The translations under genes and the position numbers were made by a program. A stretch of DNA of 64,000 bases from Fibrobacteraceae bacterium. Its GTDB lineage: Bacteria > Fibrobacterota > Fibrobacteria > Fibrobacterales > Fibrobacteraceae. Of the stretch, positions 36,470 to 45,428 are shown piece by piece. The stretch is from contig JAGBSH010000027.1 of assembly GCA_017631885.1 (NCBI GenBank), forward strand, positions 1-64,000, given 5' to 3'. The stretch's first letter is position 1. Each line of letters begins with the position of its first letter. The notes below the pieces were generated by a model. It did not search any database, was not told the origin of the DNA, and saw nothing but the letters and a program-made list of their open reading frames with translations.

Positions 36470-37876
36470 GTGAATATTTTGGTCATTTCACCAGAAGCCG
36501 GCCTTTCAACCAGTTCATTAGCAACCGCTGTGAACCGTATTACTGATGCCTTTGATGAAGGCGGCATTATGGCTTTGACGTGCTCTCCCTACTATAAACA
36601 GGTTTTTTCTGATTCTCAAGATATGCAATGCATATTCAAAGGCACTGAAAGATTACACTATAAGCCTTTTGAAATTTGGAAAAGCCCTAATTCTAACCAC
36701 ACTTATATCTACAACGAAGAATTTTTTGGCCGCCCTTATGTTTATGGCGAACCCCACTTCCCTTATGCCGATAACCATATTCGCTATTCTTTTTTAGCTT
36801 CAGCAGCATTAGAATTTGCTTCGGTATCTGGTTTTAAGCCAAATGCCATTCTCGGTCATGAATGGGGCGGAGCTCTTGCAGGGCACCTGATACATTCTCT
36901 TTACGCTCAAGAATTTGATAAAACTCCATTTTTCCTTACTGTCCACAATATCAAGTATGACTTTTTAGTTCCAGAATCTGAAATAGGCGTTCTCGGACTC
37001 CCTCGTGCAGACCACAATATGGACGGCTATGAATATTGGGGTAAAGTCAGCTTGTTAAAAGCAGGTATCCTTTATGCCAATATGGTTTTATTGCCATCAT
37101 CTGGTTATCGTGATGCTATTTTAAATACAAATATTGCAGGCGGCATGACTGGATTTTTACAAAGTAATGCAAGTAAAATCAAAGGCATTCAATTTGGTGT
37201 TAGCTATTCTCTGTGGGATTTTAATAAAGGTTCTGGACTTGCAATTCAAGAAGCTAAGCAAAAAGCGAAACTTGAACTGGAACAGCTGGTCTGTGCTAAA
37301 TTTCAAAACAAGCTTTTATTATACGCACACTTGGACAAAGAAGCTGGCGACACTTCAGAAACGCTTTCAACGCTTTTAGCTGATTTAGCATCTCTAAATG
37401 TTTTTGTTCTTGTCGGCATGGATGAATCTCAACCAGAATGGGATTATTACAATTCTATTGCTGCTGAATACCCAAACAATTTCTGCGTACGACGTTTAGG
37501 TAAAACTACAGACTTGCTACAAAAGCATCTTGCTGGTGCAGACATTTTATTTGCTGGTAATTTAAAAGAACCTTCTTCTTCTATTTTATTAAAGGCTCTT
37601 GCTGCTGGCACTATTCCTATTACAGGTAAAGATACTGGTGTTGCCCGTATGCTTTCTTCTTATTCAGAAGATTCAACAAATGATACCGCTAATGCTTTTT
37701 TGGTAGACGACCCGCGTTCTCCTGTAATGGTTCTTCGTAGTCTTAAAAAATGTCACGAAGTTTATAATTCACCTCTTTGGAAACAAGTTGTAGAAAATGC
37801 TTATAGTTTCCGCTATGAATGGGACAGAACCATAGCTCAATATTTACTTACTCTAGGTGAATTTTCTGAGAATTAA
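36470..37876 (+). CDS. divergent glycogen/starch synthase-like glycosyltransferase, GT5
   Basis: A 468-residue two-domain GT-B protein related to glycogen synthase GlgA. The N-terminal domain resembles GlgA (FFGRPYVYGEPHFPYADN, ILGHEWGGALAGHLI, FFLTVHNIKYDF and later GIQFGVSYSLWDF). The ADP-glucose-binding KTGGL motif is missing: the start reads VISPEAGLSTSSLA. In the second domain the E-x7-E region is altered (KEPSSSILLKALAAGTIP). It may be an inactive or re-specialised paralogue. It starts with GTG at 36470, with GGAG upstream. The GTG choice is supported by the conserved NILVISPEAG beginning. Confidence 0.75.
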   Translation: MNILVISPEAGLSTSSLATAVNRITDAFDEGGIMALTCSPYYKQVFSDSQDMQCIFKGTERLHYKPFEIWKSPNSNHTYIYNEEFFGRPYVYGEPHFPYADNHIRYSFLASAALEFASVSGFKPNAILGHEWGGALAGHLIHSLYAQEFDKTPFFLTVHNIKYDFLVPESEIGVLGLPRADHNMDGYEYWGKVSLLKAGILYANMVLLPSSGYRDAILNTNIAGGMTGFLQSNASKIKGIQFGVSYSLWDFNKGSGLAIQEAKQKAKLELEQLVCAKFQNKLLLYAHLDKEAGDTSETLSTLLADLASLNVFVLVGMDESQPEWDYYNSIAAEYPNNFCVRRLGKTTDLLQKHLAGADILFAGNLKEPSSSILLKALAAGTIPITGKDTGVARMLSSYSEDSTNDTANAFLVDDPRSPVMVLRSLKKCHEVYNSPLWKQVVENAYSFRYEWDRTIAQYLLTLGEFSEN

Positions 37877-37888
37877 AAACGTTTAAAA

Positions 37889-37923
37889 TAAATTGAGCGA
37901 GTTTTTTAAACTCGCTCAATTTA
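37889..37923. terminator. bidirectional terminator between convergent genes
   Basis: A 16-bp perfect stem (37889-37904 with 37908-37923) with a short loop, T-rich on both exits, between the stops of the glycogen-synthase-like gene and the LplT-Aas gene. Confidence 0.88.
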
Positions 37924-37941
37924 TTTTAGCTATAGACTATT

Positions 37942-40900
37942 TTAGACAATACCCAATCTTTCCATAACAAGTTTTTTACCTGTCTGGAAATCACTTTTCC
38001 CACTACCTAATTTTGGTAAAACATCTAGTTTTACAACAGCACTAGGTAACATAAGTGGAGGTAAGCCAACTTCACGGAGCATTGTTTTAACTTCGTCTTC
38101 GCTCTTTTCACCAGCAAAAACAAGAACAATCTTTTCACCCTTGCTTCCATCCGGAACAGCAACTGCGAAATGATCAATTTCATCAAACAAAGAGCATTCT
38201 GAAATTTTGAAATCCACAGAACCAAGGCTGACCATTTCTCCGCCTAGTTTTGCAAATCGACTATACCTATCTACAATAGTCAAATAACCATCTTCATCAA
38301 CATGGCCTTTATCGCCTGTTTTATACCAACGTTTTCCATTGATAACAGCAATTGCTTGAGAAGTGCGTTCTGGGTCTTTTAAATACCCCTTCATAATTTG
38401 AGCACCACCAATAAGAATAAGACCATCTTCTCCGACAGATAATTCTTCCATTGTATCAGGGTCAACAATTCTGAATTGCGTTCCTGGCAAAGGAGCTCCG
38501 ACAGTTCCAGGTTTATTACCTTCTAAAACTGTTTTGTAATCGTCCATAAGAACATCTTTTGTATTTACCGCAGCCACAGGAGTTGTTTCTGTACAGCCAA
38601 AGCCTTCAAAAATTTCCAATTTGAATTTTGTACGGTAAAGTTGACGCACATCTTCACGAATTTTTTCTGCACCAGCATAAATACTTCGAATATGTTCAAA
38701 CATCAATGGATGCACAGCACGATTAATACCCCACATTCGTAAGAATGTTCCGGTAGCCACCATAATAGTCACTTTAAATTGAGCGCACATACGAGAAACC
38801 AACTTTGCATCTGTCGGATCCGGGCAAGTTGCAACCGGAACACCACAAACCAAGCAAAGCATGGTGGTAATTGAAAAACCAAATGCATGGAAAAGCGGTA
38901 AAGAACCTAAGAAAACATCTTCAGAACTAGGATTCAAAACACTTTCACATTGCTTGATATTTCCAATCAAGTTTAGGTGAGTTAATTCAACACCCTTTGG
39001 CATTCCTTCAGAACCAGAACTAAAAATAATTGTAGCCACATCATCTAAAGAAACTTTCTTCATGAAACGCCATTCTAAATACCAGGCAGGCAAAAGCATT
39101 ACACGCAAGAAATTTTTCACAAGTTCAATCTTAGGCAAATTGGCTTTCAAATCTTCCATGTAATAGACTTTATACTTGTCTAACAATCTTTCAATAGGAA
39201 CGCCTTTTTGCTTTAATTTATCTACAAAAACTCTTGCCGTAATAATCGTTTTTACATCGGCCACACTACAACAATAATCCATAGTTTCTGGTGTATTGGT
39301 GTAATTCAGATTGTAAACGGTTTTGCCTCGAATTAAGCAAGCCATATTTACAATAATTCCTGGTCCAGAAGGCGGTATAAGAACACCTATTTGCTTTTCA
39401 CCGGCTGTTAATTTTTCAAAAACTTTCGCAAACGCAAACGAACCTGCCGCGAGTGCATACGCTGACAAATGGTTTCCATCTGGGCTATATACAGAAGGAC
39501 CGCTACCCACTCTTTTTGCTGCACGAATCCAAGCAGAAGCCACAGGACGCTGCATACGAATAGAAGAAGTCCAAGCAGTAATAGAAAGTTCTTGAACAGC
39601 TCTTTTCACCATTACCGGAGTTGTATCCAAAGGCAACAATTCTCCAAAAGCAACTGTTACAATACGATCTCCAGAATGAACCAAATCTTTAAAGCCAGCA
39701 TCGGCCATGGAATAACTACTGCCCCACAAACCTTGAACATAGAAAGGCAACAATTTAATCCGAGGAACATCTTTAATTGCTTCAGAGTAATCTAAACGGA
39801 AACGGTTCATGTTTCCCGTTGGTGTCATTGTATTTTCCGGAAACATCACAACGGCTTCACCACGAAGGAGAGCTGCTCTTGCCTCTTGCATTGCTTTACT
39901 TGGATTCGTGATGTCTAAATCAATTGTTTTCATTTGCGAACGCAATAAACGCACATACCATTTTTCAAAAGCAGGCTTTGTAATTACAAAACGCATTGGG
40001 CGAGGACTTGCCATTTGAATTAAAGCCCAATCGATATAAGAAATGTGGTTTCCAACTAAAAGTACAGGACCTTCCCATGGAATATTTTGAACACCTGAAA
40101 CCAAAAATTTATAATGGATAGAAAGAGCTGAACGCATCAATTGGCGAAGTAAAGTATGCGGCAAAGCCCATAAAGCCCAAACGGTACCAGCTAAACAAAC
40201 AACACCTAAAATAAAGAACAAATTAATTCGTTCAATATCAAAAAGCCAAATTGAAAATACTGCTAATATTTCAAAGACAACTATACAAAAACTTTGTACC
40301 CCATTATTTACAGAAAGCACATGGCCTGCAGACCTTGGTTTGGTGTGGTAAAGGAGCATGGCAAACATTGGAATCATATAGATACCACCACAGAAGCCAA
40401 GCAAAGCAAAAGCTATAGCATTATAAGGTCTTGCAATAAACGGGATAAGGAAAATAAGAATGGCTGCGCCACCGGTCCCCATTGGAATAAGCCCCGTTTC
40501 AATAAAGTTTTTGGACATTTTCATTGCAAAAACAATACCAGCCAAAAGACCTACTGCCGTTCCTATAATTGCATAATTTGCAAGAATATCTTGATTAAAC
40601 AAGGAACCAGAACCAAACAAATCTTGGATAACAAAAACCATAAGGAAAATCATTACCCAGAACATTGAAAGTCCAATAATTGATTGGCGAAGTGCTCTAT
40701 TCACCCAGATTTTTGCCATCTTTCTACGAGTAAAAAGCAAATTAAAATAGCGATTCCATGGGAACTTCAATGAAGCATCATAAACACCAACTGATGGCAA
40801 ACGCAAGCAGCAAAATACACCAAACAATTCAAGAGCAAACAAGACTAGACCTACTAGTGGGAGCGTTCCAATTTGTGCGGCAAAGTCTTTTGCTTCTGGA

Positions 40901-41388
40901 TACATAGATTCATACAAAATAGCGATTGTTCCTCCCGACAATACAAGAGCCGAGAAAAACACAATCATAAGAATTCCACTCGCTTTCGCTAAATCCCTTA
41001 CTCCAACCAACTCTTTCATATACCCATTTTTTGCCGGGCTTTGAAACGCTTGTAAAATAAAGAACAACGCAATTCCAGCAAATATTAACGGAAGGTTTGC
41101 CATATAAACACCTAATCCGAAAAGTGCTAAAGCTGGCAAAGAAAGCACGGCAGTCCATTTCAAAACCCGTTCTTTCGGATACTTGTCAGAAAAGTAACCC
41201 GCAGGCGTTATTAAGAGAAGTGATGGCAACAAGAAAAGCAAATGGAGAACATAGAATTGCCACGAACCTGTAGGTAAAAAGCCTACATGACTAAAAACCA
41301 ATTCCATATAACCAACGATAATTGTTGCAATGGCTACTTGAGAAAAAGCCAAACCATAAAAAGAAAAAACGCCTGCAGTTTTTTTCAT
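37942..41388 (-). CDS. LplT-Aas type fusion: lysophospholipid transporter, acyltransferase and acyl-ACP synthetase
   Basis: About 1148 residues with three parts. Residues 1-410 form a 12-helix MFS transporter like LplT (GYFSDKYPKERVLKW). Residues about 440-640 are a PlsC-type acyltransferase with VGNHISYIDWAL (H-x4-D) and FPENTMTPTGN. Residues about 660-1148 are an AMP-forming acyl-activating domain with IIFSSGSEGMPKGVELTHLN, GFGCTETTP and WYKTGDKGHVDEDGYL. Together they flip lysophosphatidylethanolamine inward and re-acylate it. The frame opens at 41466; the ATG at 41388 has AAAGGA six bases upstream and yields MKKTAGVFSFYGLAFSQ. It is a single gene. Confidence 0.9.
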   Translation of the reverse strand: MKKTAGVFSFYGLAFSQVAIATIIVGYMELVFSHVGFLPTGSWQFYVLHLLFLLPSLLLITPAGYFSDKYPKERVLKWTAVLSLPALALFGLGVYMANLPLIFAGIALFFILQAFQSPAKNGYMKELVGVRDLAKASGILMIVFFSALVLSGGTIAILYESMYPEAKDFAAQIGTLPLVGLVLFALELFGVFCCLRLPSVGVYDASLKFPWNRYFNLLFTRRKMAKIWVNRALRQSIIGLSMFWVMIFLMVFVIQDLFGSGSLFNQDILANYAIIGTAVGLLAGIVFAMKMSKNFIETGLIPMGTGGAAILIFLIPFIARPYNAIAFALLGFCGGIYMIPMFAMLLYHTKPRSAGHVLSVNNGVQSFCIVVFEILAVFSIWLFDIERINLFFILGVVCLAGTVWALWALPHTLLRQLMRSALSIHYKFLVSGVQNIPWEGPVLLVGNHISYIDWALIQMASPRPMRFVITKPAFEKWYVRLLRSQMKTIDLDITNPSKAMQEARAALLRGEAVVMFPENTMTPTGNMNRFRLDYSEAIKDVPRIKLLPFYVQGLWGSSYSMADAGFKDLVHSGDRIVTVAFGELLPLDTTPVMVKRAVQELSITAWTSSIRMQRPVASAWIRAAKRVGSGPSVYSPDGNHLSAYALAAGSFAFAKVFEKLTAGEKQIGVLIPPSGPGIIVNMACLIRGKTVYNLNYTNTPETMDYCCSVADVKTIITARVFVDKLKQKGVPIERLLDKYKVYYMEDLKANLPKIELVKNFLRVMLLPAWYLEWRFMKKVSLDDVATIIFSSGSEGMPKGVELTHLNLIGNIKQCESVLNPSSEDVFLGSLPLFHAFGFSITTMLCLVCGVPVATCPDPTDAKLVSRMCAQFKVTIMVATGTFLRMWGINRAVHPLMFEHIRSIYAGAEKIREDVRQLYRTKFKLEIFEGFGCTETTPVAAVNTKDVLMDDYKTVLEGNKPGTVGAPLPGTQFRIVDPDTMEELSVGEDGLILIGGAQIMKGYLKDPERTSQAIAVINGKRWYKTGDKGHVDEDGYLTIVDRYSRFAKLGGEMVSLGSVDFKISECSLFDEIDHFAVAVPDGSKGEKIVLVFAGEKSEDEVKTMLREVGLPPLMLPSAVVKLDVLPKLGSGKSDFQTGKKLVMERLGIV

Positions 41389-41571
41389 TCGCATTCCTTT
41401 GGTAAAGAAGTAGGAAATTAAAACAAATTCTTCTAGAATAACAAAACTAGAAAATCTATAACCCATTCATAATTTAAATTAATTCTCTCACTCTAGTAAT
41501 TAGAATTTTATAGACAAATTAATTAAAACTTTCTTAATGTTAACTTTTATTTACAACACTCGCTCAAAAAA

Positions 41572-41922
41572 TCAGTTTCCCTCAAAAAGCACTTTATCTA
41601 TTCTATTGTTCCAATAAGGTGTTTTTTCTTGTAAAATTTCTATTCCATTTTCATAAATACATAGAAAACATTCTTCATTTATAACATCAAAATCAGAACC
41701 ACCATTAAACACATTTAAATTTCCGTATTCTTCTTTTGTTTTCCAAAGACAAACTTTGCACTGAAATTGTAAAGAAAGTTGCTTGCAATAAGCCACAAGA
41801 ATATTCTCTGACACACGTTCTTCAAGCGTTTCTTTCGCAAAAGCCAAAATTTCAGAAAGCAAAATTTGCTTTACTCCTGTTGGCAAAATTATCCGACCTG
41901 AAATATTGTATTCTGTTAGCAT
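41572..41922 (-). CDS. small protein of unknown function
   Basis: About 116 residues if it starts at the ATG at 41922 (LTEYNISGRIILPTG); the frame is open to 42000, which would overlap hsdM. Contains a Cys-containing centre (YCKQLSLQFQCKVCLW) and an acidic C-terminus. I do not recognise a family. It stands at the left edge of the restriction-modification island, divergent from hsdM, but its A+T content is like the chromosomal genes. No strong ribosome-binding site is visible, so confidence that it is expressed is moderate. Confidence 0.55.
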   Translation of the reverse strand: MLTEYNISGRIILPTGVKQILLSEILAFAKETLEERVSENILVAYCKQLSLQFQCKVCLWKTKEEYGNLNVFNGGSDFDVINEECFLCIYENGIEILQEKTPYWNNRIDKVLFEGN

Positions 41923-41989
41923 GGGATGAAATAAAAAATTTTCATTTTTAATTATATATATTTTTTGTAGGAAAAAATTAGGTTTTGTT

Positions 41990-44440
41990 ATGGCTATCAA
42001 GAAGAACGAACTCTACTCTTCTCTCTGGGAATCTTGTGACAAACTACGCGGCGGCATGGATGCGAGCCAGTACAAGGACTACATTCTGACGCTCCTTTTT
42101 GTGAAATACGTGACCGACAAGTTTAAGGGTCAGAAGTACGCCGATATCAACGTCCCGGCAGGCGGTAGCTTTGACGATCTCGTCGCACTCAAGAACAACA
42201 AGGACATTGGCGAAAAGATGGACAAGGCCATCGCGAAACTCGCCGAAGCGAACAACTTGACAGGCGTTATCGACAACGCAAAGTTCTTCGACAATTCCAA
42301 GTTCGGTAACGGCAAGGACATGGTCGATACCTTGACCGGTCTCGTGTCTATCTTTGAACGCCCGGAATTCAACTTTAGCAACAACAAGGCGGGCGGCGAC
42401 GACATTCTGGGCGATGCCTACGAATACCTAATGCGTAACTTCGCCACCGAAAGCGGCAAGAGCAAGGGGCAGTTCTACACCCCGGCAGAAGTGAGCCGCA
42501 TCTTGGCGAAAGTCATCGGTCTTGGGAAAGTCAAAAACAGAAACACCACCATTTACGACCCTGCGTGTGGTTCGGGCTCACTCCTCATCCGCGCAGCCGA
42601 CGAGGCTCCCTTTGATATTGCCATTTACGGCCAAGAAAAAGAAACCACGACGGCAGGACTTGCAAAAATGAACCTGGTTCTCCACAACAAGGCAAGTGGC
42701 GAAATCAAGTCGGGCAACACGTTCTCGAACCCGCAATATTTGGACAACGGCGCTCTGAAGCGTTTCGACTTTGTCGTCGCGAATCCTCCGTTCTCTCTCA
42801 AGAACTGGACCGACGGCTTGCAGGAATTTGGCCGCTTCGACGGCTATGACGATCGCCCGCCCGAAAAGAACGGCGACTACGCTTGGCTTTTGCACATTCT
42901 CAAATCGCTCAAGCCCACCGGCAAGGCGGCAGTAATTTTGCCCCATGGCGTGCTGTTCCGAGGTAACGCCGAAGAATCCCTCCGCAAAAACATCATCGAC
43001 CGCGGCTACATCAAGGGCATTATCGGGCTCCCCGCGAACCTTTTCTACGGCACGGGCATTCCCGCCTGCATCATCGTGATGGATAAGGAAGACGCTGCCG
43101 AACGCCAGGGGATGGGCGGCGGCATCTTCATGATTGACGCGAGCCACGACTTTGTGAAAGACGGCCCCAAGAACCGCCTGCGCGAACGCGACATTTACAA
43201 GATTGTGCAGACATTCGTGAACCGCATCGAAGACGACCCCAAGTACGCGCGCTTTGTCCCGATGGAAGAAATCAAGGTCAAGAACGGTTACAACCTGAAC
43301 ATCCCGCGTTACATCGACAGCGGCGACGCCGAAGACGAGCAGTCCATCGACGCCCATCTGAACGGCGGCATTCCAGCAAGCGACGTAGATTCCTTAAAAC
43401 GCTACTGGGATATTTTCCCGAGCCTCAAGAACAAACTCTTCAAGAAATTCCGTGCGGGCTATTACCAACTCAAGGTAGAGAAAGACGAAATCCGTGGCGC
43501 AATCTTCAACAACGAAGAATTCAAGGCCTACGCCGAACAGATTGACAATGCCTTTGACGCATGGCTCAAGAAATCTTCCAAGAAGTTGATGAACATCGAC
43601 GGCTCGGTAGATGTGAAGAAGTTTATCATAGAACTTTCGGAATCGCTGATAGACGAATTCCGCCACATTGAACTCGTGGACTTTTACGACGTTTACCAGG
43701 TGCTGCTCGCCTACTGGCAAGAGACCATGAGCGACGACGTTTTCGTGCTCAAGTACGACGGCTACATGGCCGGTGCCGAAATCGTGAAAATCTTCAAGAA
43801 AGAATCCAAGAAGGATGACGGCAAGAAAAAGGCAGAACCCAAGGAAATCGGCTGGGAGGGCAAACTCTTGCCCAAGACCGTCATCGAACGCGTTTACTTT
43901 GCCAAGGAACAGGCCGAAATCGAGCGAGCCGAACAGATTGTTGCCGAAAGCGAATCCAGACTCGAAGAATTCGTGGAAGAAAACAGCGGCGAAGGCGGCG
44001 TACTGGCCGACTACGTGAAGGAAGAAAGCGAAGACCTGGACACAAAGAAAATCGCCGCCAAGTTGAAGGAACTGAAAAAGCAGAAAACGACTGGCGAAGA
44101 ATTCGATGTGCTTGCCAAATACACCGAACTTGCCTCCACCGCGAAAAATCAGGCGGGCATCGTCAAGGAACTGAACAAGGCGCTGGACGAATCCGTCAAG
44201 AACAAGTATGCCGAACTCACCGAAAAAGAAATCAAGGAACTGCTCGTAAAACAGAAGTGGAGCTTTGATATTTTCGAAGGAATCAAGAGCCTCTACGACA
44301 CCACCAGCCACAAGATTGCAACCCGCGTGACCGAACTCGCCGACCGTTACGAAAACACGCTGCCTGACCTCGAAGCAACCGTCGCCGACTACGAAACCAA
44401 AGTCAAGAACCACCTCAAAGAAATGGGATTTGAGGTGTAG
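41990..44440 (+). CDS. hsdM: type I restriction-modification DNA methyltransferase HsdM
   Basis: An 816-residue N6-adenine methyltransferase subunit. The N-terminal HsdM domain (LYSSLWESCDKLRGGMDASQ) is followed by GQFYTPAEVSRIL, the SAM motif YDPACGSGSLLI (residues about 189-200) and the catalytic NPPF near 265. Residues beyond about 600 form a long charged, coiled-coil C-terminal extension, so the protein is longer than the classical 500-residue HsdM. It acts with HsdS and HsdR. G+C content is clearly higher than in the genes to the left, a sign of transfer. The stop lies just before the Fic gene start. RBS AGG is present upstream of the ATG. Confidence 0.95.
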   Translation: MAIKKNELYSSLWESCDKLRGGMDASQYKDYILTLLFVKYVTDKFKGQKYADINVPAGGSFDDLVALKNNKDIGEKMDKAIAKLAEANNLTGVIDNAKFFDNSKFGNGKDMVDTLTGLVSIFERPEFNFSNNKAGGDDILGDAYEYLMRNFATESGKSKGQFYTPAEVSRILAKVIGLGKVKNRNTTIYDPACGSGSLLIRAADEAPFDIAIYGQEKETTTAGLAKMNLVLHNKASGEIKSGNTFSNPQYLDNGALKRFDFVVANPPFSLKNWTDGLQEFGRFDGYDDRPPEKNGDYAWLLHILKSLKPTGKAAVILPHGVLFRGNAEESLRKNIIDRGYIKGIIGLPANLFYGTGIPACIIVMDKEDAAERQGMGGGIFMIDASHDFVKDGPKNRLRERDIYKIVQTFVNRIEDDPKYARFVPMEEIKVKNGYNLNIPRYIDSGDAEDEQSIDAHLNGGIPASDVDSLKRYWDIFPSLKNKLFKKFRAGYYQLKVEKDEIRGAIFNNEEFKAYAEQIDNAFDAWLKKSSKKLMNIDGSVDVKKFIIELSESLIDEFRHIELVDFYDVYQVLLAYWQETMSDDVFVLKYDGYMAGAEIVKIFKKESKKDDGKKKAEPKEIGWEGKLLPKTVIERVYFAKEQAEIERAEQIVAESESRLEEFVEENSGEGGVLADYVKEESEDLDTKKIAAKLKELKKQKTTGEEFDVLAKYTELASTAKNQAGIVKELNKALDESVKNKYAELTEKEIKELLVKQKWSFDIFEGIKSLYDTTSHKIATRVTELADRYENTLPDLEATVADYETKVKNHLKEMGFEV

Positions 44441-44450
44441 AGGCATGACT

Positions 44451-45332
44451 ATGGCTAATGAAAAAATTTCCATTCGCTTCTTTAACGAACGTGAAGTTCG
44501 TGCCGTATGGGACGAAATAAATTCCAAATGGTGGTTTAGTGTACTAGACATTGTTGGAGTATTGAATAGCCAGGATGATTATGAGAAAAATCGAAACTAT
44601 TGGAAATACTTGAAGGCAAAACTGAAAAAAGAAGGCCACCAACTGGGTAGTATCACTACCCAGTTCAAACTTTCCGCTCCAGATGGAAAAAAAAGACTAT
44701 CCAACGTGCTTGACTATGAGCAAGTCATTGAATTAGCGAAGAACTTCCCAAACAACAAATCTGCAACCTTTATCCAGTGGTTTACATATAGCGACGAAAC
44801 AATAGACGGCAAAAGCAAGACAAAGGCGTATGCCCTTTTTGAAAGTTCTCTTTTGGACAGCATCGAAGTTGGAACCATAAGCGGTTTAAAACAAATACAC
44901 GCATACTTATTCGGGGGATTATACGATTTTGCAGGAAAAATTAGAACCGTGAACATATCAAAAAATGGATTTAAATTTGCTACTGCGGAATTTTTACCTC
45001 AAACATTGGAGCACATCCAAAATATGAGTGAAAACACATTCGAACAAATTGCAGACAAGTATGTAGAAATGAATGTTGCCCATCCCTTTAGGGAAGGGAA
45101 TGGTCGTGCAACAAGAATCTGGCTCGACCTTATGCTGAAAAAGAATCTAAAAAAATGCGTGGACTGGAGCAAAATTAACAAAAAAGCGTATCTAGAAACA
45201 ATGACTCAAAGTGTGACGGATAGTTCTCCAATCAAGCAACTTTTGAAAAACGCACTCACGGATAAAATTAACGACCGCGAAATGTTCATGAAAGGAATTG
45301 ACTATTCTTATTACTACGAAGAGGCCGAATGA
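44451..45332 (+). CDS. Bro-N-like / Fic domain fusion protein
   Basis: About 293 residues. The N-terminal 100 residues resemble the Bro-N domain of phage antirepressor-like proteins (IRFFNEREVRAVWDEINSKW, FSVLDIVGVL, VLDYEQVIELAK). The C-terminal Fic domain carries the complete motif HPFREGNGRATR near residue 210, plus LKQIHAYLFGGLYDFAGKIR, so it can probably transfer AMP or another nucleotide monophosphate to a target. I do not see a clear inhibitory S/TxxxE(G/N) helix. The frame overlaps the end of hsdM; the ATG at 44451 has GAGG seven bases upstream. It is more A+T-rich than hsdM and sits between hsdM and hsdS, a common site for accessory toxins. Confidence 0.85.
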   Translation: MANEKISIRFFNEREVRAVWDEINSKWWFSVLDIVGVLNSQDDYEKNRNYWKYLKAKLKKEGHQLGSITTQFKLSAPDGKKRLSNVLDYEQVIELAKNFPNNKSATFIQWFTYSDETIDGKSKTKAYALFESSLLDSIEVGTISGLKQIHAYLFGGLYDFAGKIRTVNISKNGFKFATAEFLPQTLEHIQNMSENTFEQIADKYVEMNVAHPFREGNGRATRIWLDLMLKKNLKKCVDWSKINKKAYLETMTQSVTDSSPIKQLLKNALTDKINDREMFMKGIDYSYYYEEAE

Positions 45333-45428
45333 TGTTTCCAGGGATATGTCACACGGATTTATTCGTAGCTAATGGTGTTCACAGAATCACAATGACTATT
45401 AAATTCGAGTGAAAAAAAGAGCATTTTT

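Noticed and set aside
42578-44551. Two long minus-strand frames opposite hsdM (259 and 385 codons)
   Set aside because: Both are shadows of the G+C-rich hsdM frame; products are low-complexity (Val/Phe/Gly-rich) with no motif.
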